A stretch of DNA of 64,000 nt from Pseudoduganella dura. Lineage in GTDB: Bacteria; Pseudomonadota; Gammaproteobacteria; Burkholderiales; Burkholderiaceae_D. The stretch spans positions 1,178,001 through 1,242,000 of the forward strand of contig NZ_WNWM01000002.1 of NCBI RefSeq assembly GCF_009727155.1, given 5' to 3'. Positions 1-9,320 of the stretch are shown here, piece after piece (positions within the stretch are counted from its first letter, which is position 1; the number at the start of each line of letters is the position of its first letter). A model generated the notes under the pieces. The model made no database searches. It was not told where the DNA came from and was given only the letters and a program-made list of their open reading frames with translations. The position numbers and the translations under genes are program-made.

Positions 1-513
1 AATTTTACGTTTTTTTCTGGTTCGACGGCCGGACTGTGGCAATCCGGACAAGTGCTTGATTCTATTGGAATTTGCTAATGCACGTCACACAATGTCATAT
101 CCAAAAGTTATAAAGAACGCTCGCGTTAGTATTGACTTGATATAAAACGCCTTCTACAATTCGACCTACTTGAAGAGGACATGGCAAAAATGCCAACTAC
201 GTGTCGCTCATTCATTCACGGAGTCGGGGCTCCACAAACATTTTAAGGAGTGTTCTCCCAAGGCGTCTGCCTTACCGGTTTCAAGCCTGGGTTCAGTCTG
301 AACCGGCTTTTGACCTTACCTCCCCGAACAAAGTTGTATTGCGACTGATTCAAACAAACAATCAGCTCTGGCAAGCAATGAAGGCGTTCCAGCTCGCGCG
401 CTTCCCGGCGGCGGCGGACGATAACACATCTGATGCACGGCAATTGCACAGCAACGGTGTCGCGCGACTGCGCGCGGCGGGGGCATGCTTTTACGGTCAT
501 TGCAGGGAGTTCT
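1..513. other. Non-coding stretch upstream of the transglycosylase gene
   Basis: This stretch is clearly more AT-rich than the rest of the window over its first 200 bases and holds no reading frame with plausible codon usage. A short open frame across 201-521 overlaps the start of the next gene and looks like chance. The transglycosylase promoter presumably lies here, but no well-spaced -35/-10 pair stands out. Confidence 0.5.
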
Positions 514-1437
514 ATGGATAATCGTTTCACTGGGTTGGCCCTGGCCACCCGTTCGCTGGTCTCCGGACCGGTCGCGCGCTTCGGCGCGCAGCGCATCTCC
601 GTGCGCAGCATTTTCACCACCGCGCAACACGCCTTCACACTGTTCGGCGTGTCCGCCATCGTCATCATCGCCGTGCTGTGGGCCCGTCCGGACCTGGCAC
701 GCACGCTGACGCAATCGCTGGCCCATCCAGCGCCCCCCATGCCCGCTCCCGTGGCAGCCACCGTCGCGGCACCGCCGCTGCACGAGCTGATGGAAGCGCC
801 GGCGGTCACCGCCGCCGCCGATGTCGACAAACCGCTCAGCGCCGCCGAGGAAAAGGCGCTGGTGGGTACCCGCAAGCAGCAGCAATGGGTCACCACCTGG
901 CTGTCGAAACGTTACCGCGTGGCCAACGACGCGGCCAACATGCTCGTCTCCACCGCCTACGTGACGGCGCGCGAAATCAAGATCGACCCGCTGCTGATCC
1001 TGGCCGTGATGGCGATCGAATCGGGCCTGAACCCGTTCGCCGAAAGCCCGGTGGGCGCGCAAGGCCTGATGCAGGTGATGTCCAAGGTCCACCACGACAA
1101 GTTCCAGGACCTGGGCGGCGTGCAGGCCGCACTGAACCCGGTCGCCAATATCCGTGTCGGCTCGCTGATCCTGAAGGATTACGTGACGCGCGGCGGCTCG
1201 GTGGAAGCGGGGCTGAAGACCTACGTCGGCGCCGCCGCCTTCGAAACGGACGACGGCTACGGCTCGAAGGTCCTGGCCGAATACAAGCGCCTGAAGCAGG
1301 TCTCGGCCGGCAAGAAAGTGCCGACCTTCACCCGCCCTTCCGCGCCCACCCCGGCCACCGTCACGGCAAGTGCGGAACCGAAGGCCGCGGAACCGGCCAC
1401 GCCGAAGACCGAAGCGGAGCAACTGGCCGGCCTGTGA
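514..1437 (+). CDS. Membrane-anchored lytic transglycosylase (SLT domain)
   Basis: A 307-residue protein that should cleave the MurNAc-GlcNAc bond of peptidoglycan from the periplasmic side of the inner membrane. One membrane segment lies near residues 40-57, followed by a Pro/Ala-rich linker (70-90) and an SLT domain from about 125. The motif AIESGLNPFAES carries the predicted catalytic Glu169, followed by the typical GAQGLMQVM. The tail after about 265 is low-complexity Pro/Ala/Glu. The ATG at 514 is preferred over an in-frame one at 433 because GGGAG sits just upstream and the extra N-terminus has no family counterpart. The gene stands alone and ends at a terminator. The family is clear; the exact MltC/Slt-like subclass is not. 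Confidence 0.85.
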   Translation: MDNRFTGLALATRSLVSGPVARFGAQRISVRSIFTTAQHAFTLFGVSAIVIIAVLWARPDLARTLTQSLAHPAPPMPAPVAATVAAPPLHELMEAPAVTAAADVDKPLSAAEEKALVGTRKQQQWVTTWLSKRYRVANDAANMLVSTAYVTAREIKIDPLLILAVMAIESGLNPFAESPVGAQGLMQVMSKVHHDKFQDLGGVQAALNPVANIRVGSLILKDYVTRGGSVEAGLKTYVGAAAFETDDGYGSKVLAEYKRLKQVSAGKKVPTFTRPSAPTPATVTASAEPKAAEPATPKTEAEQLAGL

Positions 1438-1460
1438 TCGGACCCAGTCATCAAACCGAA

Positions 1461-1482
1461 GCCACCGAACGGTGGCTTTTTT
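1461..1482 (+). terminator. Rho-independent terminator after the transglycosylase gene
   Basis: GCCACC-GAAC-GGTGGC (1461-1476) is followed by a run of six T, 24 bases after the stop codon. Confidence 0.85.
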
Positions 1483-1502
1483 ATTGCCTGCATGCCGGTG
1501 AT

Positions 1503-1541
1503 GTTTCCAAAATTCGGGGTCAGACCCCGGTTTCAGGCAAC
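1503..1541. repeat. Dispersed palindrome, GGGGTCAGACCCC core (degenerate copy)
   Basis: The core CGGGGTCAGACCCCG spans 1515-1529 and centres on A1522. The outer arms are only partly complementary. The following bases (AACATTTTCAGAAACTG) resemble the flank of a second unit that lacks its core. The same core occurs twice at 60234-60313, where the arms are nearly perfect. Confidence 0.7.
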
Positions 1542-1567
1542 ATTTTCAGAAACTGATCCAGGCCAAC

Positions 1568-1597
1568 GAAAAAGCCACCCGAAGGTGGCTCTTTTGT
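1568..1597 (-). terminator. Terminator after nusB (works in both directions)
   Basis: GCCACC (1574-1579) and GGTGGC (1584-1589) form the stem. A-run and T-run flanks on both sides allow it to act for nusB on the minus strand. The stem sequence is the same as in the 1461 terminator. Confidence 0.75.
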
Positions 1598-1615
1598 TGG
1601 CGGCTGGCGGGAAGA

Positions 1616-2086
1616 TCAGCGCTTCTTGTCGGCCGCCACTTCATCCGCGCGCAGGCGCGGGGCAAGCTTGTCGAGCACGCCGTTGACATACTTGTGGCCG
1701 TCGATGCCGCCGAACGACTTGGCCAGCTCGACCGCCTCGTTGATGACGACCCGGTACGGGATTTCCGGGTTGTTCTTCAGCTCATAGGCACCGAGCAGCA
1801 GCACGGCGTGTTCGATCGGCGACAGTTCGTTGATGCCGCGGTCGACCAGCGGTGCGAACCCTTCGCGCAGCCCCACCGATTGCTCGATCGTGCCATACAG
1901 CAGCGCCGCGAAGAAATCGCCGTCGGCCTTCTCGAAACCGTGGGCGCCGCGGATGTTGTTGACGACCGTCTTCGCCGGCTCATTGTTCAGCAGCCATTGG
2001 TACAGGCCTTGCAGCGCGAACTCGCGCGCGCGGTGGCGCGGCGTGCGGCTCTTGCTGGGGTTGGCGTGCGCAGCTTTATCATTCAT
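1616..2086 (-). CDS. nusB: Transcription antitermination factor NusB
   Basis: A 156-residue all-helical RNA-binding protein that, with NusE (S10), binds boxA RNA in the antitermination complex on rRNA operons. Recognisable family stretches are RHRAREFALQGLYQWLL near the N-terminus, RGINELSPIEHAVLLLGAYEL in the middle and YRVVINEAVELAKSFGG towards the C-terminus. Length is normal. It is the last gene of the minus-strand group ribBA-ribH-nusB, 42 bases after ribH, a linkage that is very common in proteobacteria, and it is followed by a terminator. The ATG at 2086 gives the usual short basic leader. Confidence 0.97.
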   Translation of the reverse strand: MNDKAAHANPSKSRTPRHRAREFALQGLYQWLLNNEPAKTVVNNIRGAHGFEKADGDFFAALLYGTIEQSVGLREGFAPLVDRGINELSPIEHAVLLLGAYELKNNPEIPYRVVINEAVELAKSFGGIDGHKYVNGVLDKLAPRLRADEVAADKKR

Positions 2087-2128
2087 GGTTGTTCCTTCAG
2101 TATTGCTTTCGTCGCATGATTGCGTCGT

Positions 2129-2617
2129 TTATTCGTCTTCGGCGCCGTCGGTCTGCAGCTCTTCCAGCGCGATCGCCAGGTTCGCCATCTCGACCGCCAC
2201 GCGGGCCGCATCGGCGCCCTTGCCCGCCATGCGCACTTCGGCCTGCTCGTCGTTCTCGGTGGTCAGCACGGCATTGGCGATGGGGATGCTGAAATCGAGG
2301 CCGATGCGGGTGATGCCGGCGCCGGATTCGTTCGACACCAGCTCGAAGTGGTACGTTTCGCCGCGGATCACGGCGCCCAGTGCCACCAGCGCGTCGAACT
2401 GGCCGGACTCGGCCATTTTCTGCAGCACCAGCGGGATTTCCAGCGCGCCCGGCACGGTCACGTGCAGCACGTCCTCGTCCGCCACGCCCAGGTGTTTCAG
2501 CTCGGCCAGGCATGCCGACAGCAGGCCGTGGCACACATCTTCGTTGAACCGGGCCTGGACGATGCCGATGCGCAAGCCTTCGCCGTTCAGATTGGTTTCG
2601 TAGGTTCCTACGGTCAT
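2129..2617 (-). CDS. ribH: 6,7-dimethyl-8-ribityllumazine synthase
   Basis: A 162-residue enzyme that condenses 5-amino-6-ribitylaminouracil with 3,4-dihydroxy-2-butanone 4-phosphate in the penultimate step of riboflavin synthesis. Family motifs include [49 protein letters not shown] (with the catalytic-region His) and [12 protein letters not shown]. Lumazine synthases of this length normally form pentamers or 60-subunit shells. It lies 30 bases after ribBA, which makes its four-carbon substrate, and is probably co-transcribed with it and with nusB. Confidence 0.97.
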   Translation of the reverse strand: MTVGTYETNLNGEGLRIGIVQARFNEDVCHGLLSACLAELKHLGVADEDVLHVTVPGALEIPLVLQKMAESGQFDALVALGAVIRGETYHFELVSNESGAGITRIGLDFSIPIANAVLTTENDEQAEVRMAGKGADAARVAVEMANLAIALEELQTDGAEDE

Positions 2618-2647
2618 GATGGGCCTCTTATATAGTGTATGGAAGGA

Positions 2648-3757
2648 TTACGCTTCGGGTTTGGCCAGGTAGCCGGTCACTTCGAGATCGAAGCCCGCCA
2701 TCGACGGCATCTTGCGCGGGCTTGCCAGCAGCTTCATGCGGCGCACGCCGAGGGCGCGCAGGATCTGGGCGCCGATGCCATAGGTGCGCAGGTCCATGCT
2801 GGCGGCACGGCCCTGCGGCCTGGCGCCCTTGTCGAGCGCGGCCAGCTGGCCGAACAGCTGGTCGGCCGTTTCCTCGCAGTTCAGCAGCACCATCACGCCC
2901 TGCCCGGCCGCCTTGATGGCTTTCAGCGAGGCCGACACGTTCCACGAGTGCGTGGTGGCTTCCGTTTCCAGCAGGTCCAGGATCGACACGGGCTGGTGCA
3001 CGCGCACCAGCGCTTCGGCATCCGCGGCCAGGTCGCCGTGCACCAGCGCCAGGTGGGCCGAACCGCTCGGGGTGTCGCGGAACGCGATCATGCGGAAGTC
3101 GCCGTGCGCCGTGCGCAGTTCGCGCTCGGCTACCCGTTCGACCATGCATTCCTTGGCGCTGCGGTAGTGGATCAGGTCGGCGATCGTGCCGATCTTGAGG
3201 CCGTGCTCCTTGCCGAATTCCAGCAGGTCCGGCAGGCGCGCCATCGTGCCGTCGTCCTTGACGATCTCGCAGATCACCGAGGCTGGCGTCAGGCCCGCCA
3301 TCGCGGTCAGGTCGCAGCCCGCTTCCGTGTGGCCGGCGCGCATCAGCACGCCGCCCTTGACGGCACGCAGCGGGAAGATGTGGCCCGGCTGCACCAGGTC
3401 TTCCGGCTTGGCGCCCTTGGCGACGGCCACCTGGATCGTGCGGGCGCGGTCGGCCGCCGAGATGCCGGTGGTGACGCCTTCCGCGGCCTCGATCGATACC
3501 GTGAAGTTGGTGCCGAACGAAGTACCGTTGCGGGTGGCCATCAGGGGCAGTTCAAGCCGGTCGACGATTTCTTCGGCCAGCGTCAGGCAAACCAGGCCGC
3601 GCGCGTGGCGGATCATGAAATTGATGGCTTCCGGCGTGACGAAATCCGCCGCCAGCACCAGGTCGCCCTCGTTCTCGCGGTCTTCTTCATCGACCAGGAT
3701 CACCATGCGCCCGGCGCGCAGCTCGGCGACGATTTCTTCGGTGCTGGAGATAGTCAT
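2648..3757 (-). CDS. ribBA: 3,4-dihydroxy-2-butanone 4-phosphate synthase with degenerate GTP cyclohydrolase II domain
   Basis: The 369-residue product has a complete RibB half (about 1-205) with the metal and substrate motif DEEDRENEGD and the motif HTEAGCDL. It should therefore make the four-carbon unit for RibH from ribulose 5-phosphate. The second half (about 210-369) aligns with GTP cyclohydrolase II by position and keeps DLRTYGIGAQILRALGV. Where the zinc-binding C-x10-C-x-C cluster should be, it reads DLLETEATTHSWNVSASL, with no cysteines. Loss of the zinc site should abolish GTP cyclohydrolase activity, so another RibA is expected elsewhere in the genome. The start MTISSTEEIV at 3757 is preferred over an upstream in-frame one at 3784. 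No FMN riboswitch was recognised upstream. Confidence 0.93.
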   Translation of the reverse strand: MTISSTEEIVAELRAGRMVILVDEEDRENEGDLVLAADFVTPEAINFMIRHARGLVCLTLAEEIVDRLELPLMATRNGTSFGTNFTVSIEAAEGVTTGISAADRARTIQVAVAKGAKPEDLVQPGHIFPLRAVKGGVLMRAGHTEAGCDLTAMAGLTPASVICEIVKDDGTMARLPDLLEFGKEHGLKIGTIADLIHYRSAKECMVERVAERELRTAHGDFRMIAFRDTPSGSAHLALVHGDLAADAEALVRVHQPVSILDLLETEATTHSWNVSASLKAIKAAGQGVMVLLNCEETADQLFGQLAALDKGARPQGRAASMDLRTYGIGAQILRALGVRRMKLLASPRKMPSMAGFDLEVTGYLAKPEA

Positions 3758-4024
3758 GTAATAAATCCTTGGCGTGTTTCGCAACCCGCTATTTTAATGG
3801 ATTTGGCGCGCTTTCACCCGACTATCCGCTGCGCCCGCGCCACTGTCCCGTTCGCATTGGCATTTACCGTGGAACAAGCTGTCATGCTTGTTTGAAAACC
3901 AACAAAACTATAGGCAAGCTGGACAGTGGCAGCTATGATCGGCGAACAGGACAACAGGCGTGCGCCCGCCGCCAGGAGGGCGGAGTAGCATGATTTCACA
4001 GGACCGACTTGCCGAAAAGGCATC

Positions 4025-7000
4025 ATGCCCACCATTCTGATCGTCGACGACCGCCCCACCAACCGTGACTACCTGCTGACATTGCTCGGGTTCACGTCGC
4101 ACACCGTATTCGAAGCCGTGGACGGCGCCCAGGCGCTCGAGCTGTGCCACCGGCATCGCCCCGACCTGGTGATCACCGACATCCTGATGCCCACGATGGA
4201 CGGCTACGAATTCGTGCAGCACCTGCGTGCCACGCCGGAGCTGGCCCATACGCCGGTCATCTTCTTTTCCGCCACCTATTCGCTGCCCGAACTGCGGGCG
4301 ATGGGCACTGCCTGCGGCGTGCGCACCGTGCTGCCCAAGCCGGCCGAACCCCAGGCCATCCTGGAAGCGGTGAACCTGGAACTGGGGCTGGAAGAAGCGT
4401 ACCCCAACTTGCACGACGAAGTCGCCCGCGCCGTCGCGCCGCCGGCCACGGCGCTTTTCTTTGCGCCGCCGGTTGCGGCGCCCTTCCCCGCTTCGCCGGC
4501 CGCGGCGCCGTCCCCGGATTCACCGGCCGCGCCTCCCCGGGCGCCGGACAGCACCGTCGAGCGGATGGCCGCCTTGCACGAATTGTCGCTGCGCCTGAAC
4601 GGCGAACGCGATGCCGGCGCGATGGCACGACGCTTCTGCGCCGCCGCCGATGCGATCCTGCATGCGGACATCGTGGTGCTGTGCCTGCTCGACGCGCATG
4701 AAAACGACGTGCAGCACGTGGAAACGGTGGGCATCGACGCCGCGCTGGTGCAGCCGGTGCTGGTGGAGCGCGGCGCGTTCCCCGGTGCGATGATGGACCG
4801 GCGCGACGTGCTGCGCCGCTGCCGGGCCGATGGCGACATGCCGGCGCTGCCGGGCGGCCACCCGGAGGTGGCCAACCTGCTGGGCCTGGCCGTGCGCGAC
4901 CAGTTCCACCTGTATGGCTGGCTGTACGCGGCCAACCGCCGTGGCGCCGCGTGTTTCGACGACACCGACGAACAGTTCATCCGCATGCTGGCCGCGCAGC
5001 TCGCCGTGGCCTATGAAAACATGAACCTGTACGAGGTGGTGCAGCGGCACGCGGCGCAGCTGCAGATGGAAGCATCGGCGCGGCGCAGCGCCGATGCGGC
5101 GCTGCGCACCAGCGAGGCACGCTACCGGGCAATGACGCAATCGGCGCCGGACGCGATCATCGGCACCGACCAGGAAGAACGCATCCTGCACTTCAACCGC
5201 GCGGCCGAGGCGATGTTCGGCTACAAGGAACAGGAAATGGTGGGGCAGCCGATCACCCTGCTGATCGCCGAGAGCTCGCTGCCGGCACACCGCGAACGCG
5301 TGCAGCGCTACCGCAAGAACCGCGAGCGCTCCTACAGCAACCGCATCGTCGAACTCACGCTGAAACGCAAGGACGGCGAGGAATTCACCGGCGAACTGGC
5401 GCTGTCGGCGGTGAACGTGAACGGCGAGGCGATCTTTACCAGCATCCTGCGCGACATCACGGCGCGCCGCGCGCTCGAGGAGCGGCTGCGGCTGTCGGCC
5501 CAGGTGTTCGACAGCACGCAGGACAGCATCACGATGACCGACGCCCGCGGCAGCATCATCGGCGTCAATCCCGCGTTCGAGCAGACCACCGGCTACCTCG
5601 AACGCGAAGTGGTGGGCCAGAACCCGCGGCTGCTGCGCTCGGGCCGGCATGACGGCGCGTTCTACCGCGCCATGTGGCAGGCGCTGGAAACCGAAGGACA
5701 ATGGTCCGGCGAGATCTGGAACCGCCGCAAGAACGGCCAGGTGTACCCGGAGCGGCTGCGCATCAACGCGGTGCGCGACCAGCGCGAGCAGGTGGTGGCC
5801 TACGTTTCCGTATCGAGCGACATCAGCGCGCTGAAGGAAGCGCACACGCAGCTCGATTTCCTCAGCAACCACGATCCGCTGACGCTGCTGCCGAACCGCA
5901 ACCTGCTGAACGACCGGCTGCAGCTGGCCATGGCCGCGGCCGAGCACGACGGCATGCAGGTGGCCCTGCTGCTGTTCGACATCGACCGGCTGCAGCGCAT
6001 CAACGACGCACTGGGCCACCCCACCGGCGACGCGCTCCTGCAGGAAATCGCCCGCCGCGTAACGCGCATCGTGCCGCCCGGCGACACGCTGGCGCACCTG
6101 GGCGCCGACGAATTCGCGCTGGTGCTGACGCGCTGCCAGAACGTCGACGACATCATCGTCACCGTGCGCAGGCTGCTGGAACAGGTGGCCGAGCCGGTGC
6201 AGCTGGCGGGCCAGGACCTGTACGTGACGGCCTCGGTCGGCATCAGCATCTACCCCCGCGACGGCGCCACGCCGGGCGCGCTGCTGACCGGCGCGGACGT
6301 GGCGCTGTCGCACGTGAAGGACAACGGCCGCAACAACTTCCACTTCTACACCGGCGAAATGAACGCGCACGCGCTGCGCTGGATGTCGCTGGAGATCCAC
6401 CTGCGCCATGCGATCGAGCGCAACGAGTTGCGCCTGCATTACCAGCCGCAGGTATCGCTGCCGGACGGGCGCGTGAGCGGCGTGGAAGCGCTGCTGCGCT
6501 GGCAGAGCGCCGAGCTGGGCAACGTGCCGCCGGGCGACTTCATCCCGCTGGCCGAGGACAGCGGCCTGATCCTCGAGATCGGCAACTGGGTCATCGGCGA
6601 AGCATGCCGGCAGAACAAGGCGTGGCAGGCGGCCGGCCTGCCGCCGCTGACGGTGGCCGTGAACGTGTCGGCGCGGCAGTTCACGGCGGGCACGCTGCCC
6701 GACGTGGTGCGAGCCGCGCTGGCCGCGAGCGGGCTGGCGCCGCGCTGGCTCGAGGTCGAACTGACCGAAACGGTGATGATGAACGACAGCGAGTACACGC
6801 AGATGCAGCTGAACGAACTGGCCGCGCTCGGCGTATCGATCTCGCTGGACGATTTCGGCACCGGCTACTCGTCGCTGGGCTACCTGTCGCGCTTCCGGCT
6901 CGACAAGCTGAAGATCGACCAGACCTTCGTGCGCAACATCACCACCGAACCGCGCAGCGCGGCGATCGCGCGCGCCACCACGGCGCTGGCGCACGGCCTG

Positions 7001-7561
7001 AACCTGGTGGTGGTAGCCGAAGGCGTGGAAACGGAAGGCCAGCTGGCCTTCCTGCGCGACATGGGATGCGACAAGATCCAGGGCTACCTGTTCAGCCGCC
7101 CGCTGCCGGCCGATGGGCTGGAAGCGCTGCTGCGCGAACAGCGCACGCTGGCGCCGCTGGCGGCCGTGCCGCCGGCCGAGCGCACGCTGCTGCTGGTGGA
7201 CGACGAGCCCGGCGTGCTGCGCGCGCTGGAGCGGGTCTTCCGCCGCGAAGGCTGGCGCCTGCTGGTGGCCAGCAGCGCCGTGCAGGCGCTGGAACTGCTG
7301 CCGCTAAACGATGTGCAGGTGATCATCTCGGACCAGCGCATGCCGCAGATGAACGGCACCGAGCTGCTGGCGCGCATCCGCGAAATGTACCCGCACACGG
7401 TGCGCATGCTACTGTCCGGCTATGCCGACCATGCGTCGATCATGGACGCCGTCAACCGCGGCGCCATCTACAAGTTCCTCACCAAGCCGTGGGACGACGA
7501 CGAGCTGCGGCAGGCGGTGCGCGAAGCGTTCGACCTGGCGCAACCGCGGCGCGTCGCGTAA
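4025..7561 (+). CDS. REC-GAF-PAS-PAS-GGDEF-EAL-REC signalling protein
   Basis: A 1178-residue soluble protein predicted to degrade cyclic di-GMP. In order: receiver (about 3-120, phosphoacceptor Asp52 in VITDILMP), a Pro/Ala-rich linker (about 130-180), GAF (about 185-335), two PAS domains (about 362-485 and 490-610), GGDEF (about 613-775), EAL (about 790-1045) and a second receiver (about 1053-1165, Asp1103 in IISDQRMPQMNG). The GGDEF signature at 693-697 reads GADEF, so cyclase activity is doubtful. The EAL domain keeps EAL (821-823), DDFGTGYSSL and VAEGVET and looks active. The C-terminal receiver resembles those of RpfG-type proteins. No histidine kinase lies next to it. It lies head-to-head with ribBA across about 270 bases. 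Confidence 0.93.
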   Translation: MPTILIVDDRPTNRDYLLTLLGFTSHTVFEAVDGAQALELCHRHRPDLVITDILMPTMDGYEFVQHLRATPELAHTPVIFFSATYSLPELRAMGTACGVRTVLPKPAEPQAILEAVNLELGLEEAYPNLHDEVARAVAPPATALFFAPPVAAPFPASPAAAPSPDSPAAPPRAPDSTVERMAALHELSLRLNGERDAGAMARRFCAAADAILHADIVVLCLLDAHENDVQHVETVGIDAALVQPVLVERGAFPGAMMDRRDVLRRCRADGDMPALPGGHPEVANLLGLAVRDQFHLYGWLYAANRRGAACFDDTDEQFIRMLAAQLAVAYENMNLYEVVQRHAAQLQMEASARRSADAALRTSEARYRAMTQSAPDAIIGTDQEERILHFNRAAEAMFGYKEQEMVGQPITLLIAESSLPAHRERVQRYRKNRERSYSNRIVELTLKRKDGEEFTGELALSAVNVNGEAIFTSILRDITARRALEERLRLSAQVFDSTQDSITMTDARGSIIGVNPAFEQTTGYLEREVVGQNPRLLRSGRHDGAFYRAMWQALETEGQWSGEIWNRRKNGQVYPERLRINAVRDQREQVVAYVSVSSDISALKEAHTQLDFLSNHDPLTLLPNRNLLNDRLQLAMAAAEHDGMQVALLLFDIDRLQRINDALGHPTGDALLQEIARRVTRIVPPGDTLAHLGADEFALVLTRCQNVDDIIVTVRRLLEQVAEPVQLAGQDLYVTASVGISIYPRDGATPGALLTGADVALSHVKDNGRNNFHFYTGEMNAHALRWMSLEIHLRHAIERNELRLHYQPQVSLPDGRVSGVEALLRWQSAELGNVPPGDFIPLAEDSGLILEIGNWVIGEACRQNKAWQAAGLPPLTVAVNVSARQFTAGTLPDVVRAALAASGLAPRWLEVELTETVMMNDSEYTQMQLNELAALGVSISLDDFGTGYSSLGYLSRFRLDKLKIDQTFVRNITTEPRSAAIARATTALAHGLNLVVVAEGVETEGQLAFLRDMGCDKIQGYLFSRPLPADGLEALLREQRTLAPLAAVPPAERTLLLVDDEPGVLRALERVFRREGWRLLVASSAVQALELLPLNDVQVIISDQRMPQMNGTELLARIREMYPHTVRMLLSGYADHASIMDAVNRGAIYKFLTKPWDDDELRQAVREAFDLAQPRRVA

Positions 7562-7722
7562 GCCGGCCACCCGGCCGCGCAGACTGCTGCGCAGCTTACC
7601 GCTCATTGGACTGATAACCTGCGCAGCCCCTGCGATCACAATTCCGATCGGTAGCGCCCTGCACGCCCCCGCGCCAAGAGTTTTCGGTTAAGTTAACGCT
7701 TCCTGTCAACTAGCTGATCGAT

Positions 7723-8610
7723 ATGACCCCGCAAAACCTGTGGCCGCTGGGCGCCGAACTGGGCGAAGGCCCCGTCTGGATTCCCGAACAGAACCGCCTG
7801 TATTTCGTCAACCTGGTCGGCAACACGCTGCACGCGCTCGATGCCGGCACCGGCGCCGACGGCACCCGCCACGCGTGGCCGCTGCCGGATCATGTGTGCT
7901 GGCTGGTGCCCCGCAAGGATGGGGACGGCTTCATGGCGGGCCTGCGCGACGGCATCGTGCGCCTGTGGCTGGAAGAAGATGGATCGCACCGCTTCGAATA
8001 CCTGCACGCGCTGCCCGGCGCCGATACCGGCATCCGCCTGAACGACGCGAAGGCCGACGCGGCCGGCCGGATCTGGGCCGGTTCGATGAACGCGCGCGAC
8101 GTGAGCCGCCCGGACGGCAAGCTGTTCCGGCTGGACCCGGACGGCAGCCTGCACGTGGCACTGCCCGAACACCATATCTGCAATGGCCCCACGTTCAGCC
8201 TGGACGGCGGCACGATGTACCACAACGACAGCTTCCTGAACCGCACCTATGCGTATGAAGTGAAGGCCGACGGCAGCCTCGGTGCCCCGCACCTGTGGCG
8301 CCAGTTCGGCGACGGCGAAGGCTCGCCCGACGGCATGACCGTCGACAGCGAGGATTGCGTGTGGATCGCCCAGTGGGGCGGCGGCCGCGTGTGCCGCTAC
8401 AGCCCGGGCGGCGAATTGCTGGCGACGATCCGGGTGCCGGTGGCGCAGCCGTCGTCGGTGGCGTTCGGCGGCGCCGACCTGAAGACGCTGTACATCACCA
8501 GCGCCTGGCAGGGCTTCGATGCGGCGCAGCGTGCGGCCGACCCGCTGGCCGGGGCGCTGTTCTCGGTGCAGGCCGGGGTCGCCGGCGTGCCGGCCGCCAG
8601 GTTCGGCTGA
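7723..8610 (+). CDS. SMP-30/gluconolactonase family protein
   Basis: A 295-residue six-bladed beta-propeller expected to hydrolyse sugar lactones using a divalent metal. The family signatures are all present: LGEGPVW (metal-binding Glu near residue 14), LNDAKADAAGRIWAGSM (Asn and Asp ligands), NGPTFSLDGGTMYHND and GSPDGMTVDSEDCVWIAQWGGG (Asp ligand). Length is typical. There is no signal peptide, so it is cytoplasmic. Sugar-catabolic genes are absent nearby, so the natural substrate (gluconolactone, arabinonolactone or another) cannot be named. Confidence 0.88.
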   Translation: MTPQNLWPLGAELGEGPVWIPEQNRLYFVNLVGNTLHALDAGTGADGTRHAWPLPDHVCWLVPRKDGDGFMAGLRDGIVRLWLEEDGSHRFEYLHALPGADTGIRLNDAKADAAGRIWAGSMNARDVSRPDGKLFRLDPDGSLHVALPEHHICNGPTFSLDGGTMYHNDSFLNRTYAYEVKADGSLGAPHLWRQFGDGEGSPDGMTVDSEDCVWIAQWGGGRVCRYSPGGELLATIRVPVAQPSSVAFGGADLKTLYITSAWQGFDAAQRAADPLAGALFSVQAGVAGVPAARFG

Positions 8611-8820
8611 CCTCCTCCACCTTGCCGGCGCGTCTTTCGGGTCGCAAACGAGGAGTTGACGCACGACAAGCCTCGCGGGCGGCTGCCGGTGCGATCGGTA
8701 CGATCGGGCCGGACCGGATGCGGGGAATACGGGGCCTCTACCGCAAGCGGGACGTCAGCTCCCCGCCTGCCGGCTTAAGATACGGGGGCTTTACCAACCA
8801 ACCCTGTTGAGGAGATCGAT

Positions 8821-9243
8821 ATGAAGACGAACGGTTCGGCCGTCTGGTCCGGTGGCATCAAGGATGGCAAAGGCGCGATCAGCAGCCACAGCGGCGCATT
8901 GAAGGACTATCCATATGGCTTCGCCAGCCGCTTCGAAGGCAAGCCGGGCACCAATCCCGAGGAACTGATCGGCGCCGCGCACGCCGGCTGTTTCACGATG
9001 GCGCTGTCGCTGATTCTCGGCGAAGCCGGACTGACGGCCGAGAAAATGGAAACGAATGCCGAAGTCACGCTGGAAAAGCAGGACGACGGCTTTGCGATCA
9101 CCGCCGTGCACCTGACGCTGCAGGCGAAGATCCCCGGTGCCGACGACGCGAAATTCCAGGAACTGGCCGCCAAGGCCAAGGCCGGTTGCCCCGTATCGAA
9201 ACTGCTGAAGGCCGAGATCACGCTGGACGCCACGCTGCTGTGA
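8821..9243 (+). CDS. osmC: OsmC family peroxiredoxin
   Basis: A 140-residue thiol peroxidase expected to reduce organic hydroperoxides in the cytoplasm. The peroxidatic cysteine is in AAHAGCFTMALS and the resolving cysteine in AKAGCPVSKLL, the two-cysteine arrangement of OsmC. The N-terminal GTNPEELIGAAHAG is also typical of OsmC rather than Ohr. A good ribosome-binding site (GAGGAG) lies about seven bases before the ATG. It is a single-gene unit ending in a strong terminator. Confidence 0.92.
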   Translation: MKTNGSAVWSGGIKDGKGAISSHSGALKDYPYGFASRFEGKPGTNPEELIGAAHAGCFTMALSLILGEAGLTAEKMETNAEVTLEKQDDGFAITAVHLTLQAKIPGADDAKFQELAAKAKAGCPVSKLLKAEITLDATLL

Positions 9244-9264
9244 TGCGCTGAGCCGGCACATTAC

Positions 9265-9304
9265 CGGGCCGCCGGCGGCAACGCGCCGTCGGCCCGTTAT
9301 TTTT
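9265..9304 (+). terminator. Rho-independent terminator after osmC
   Basis: A 13-base-pair GC-rich stem (9265-9277 with 9284-9296, one mismatch) with a six-base loop, followed by TTATTTTT. It separates osmC from the convergent antiporter gene. Confidence 0.85.
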
Positions 9305-9320
9305 CCACCCTGCTGCCGTT

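Noticed and set aside
201..521. 106-residue open frame overlapping the transglycosylase start
   Set aside because: No family resemblance and no ribosome-binding site; overlaps a well-supported gene in another frame.
3758..4024. FMN riboswitch expected ahead of ribBA
   Set aside because: None of the conserved RFN blocks (such as AGGG...CGGGG) could be found on the minus strand.
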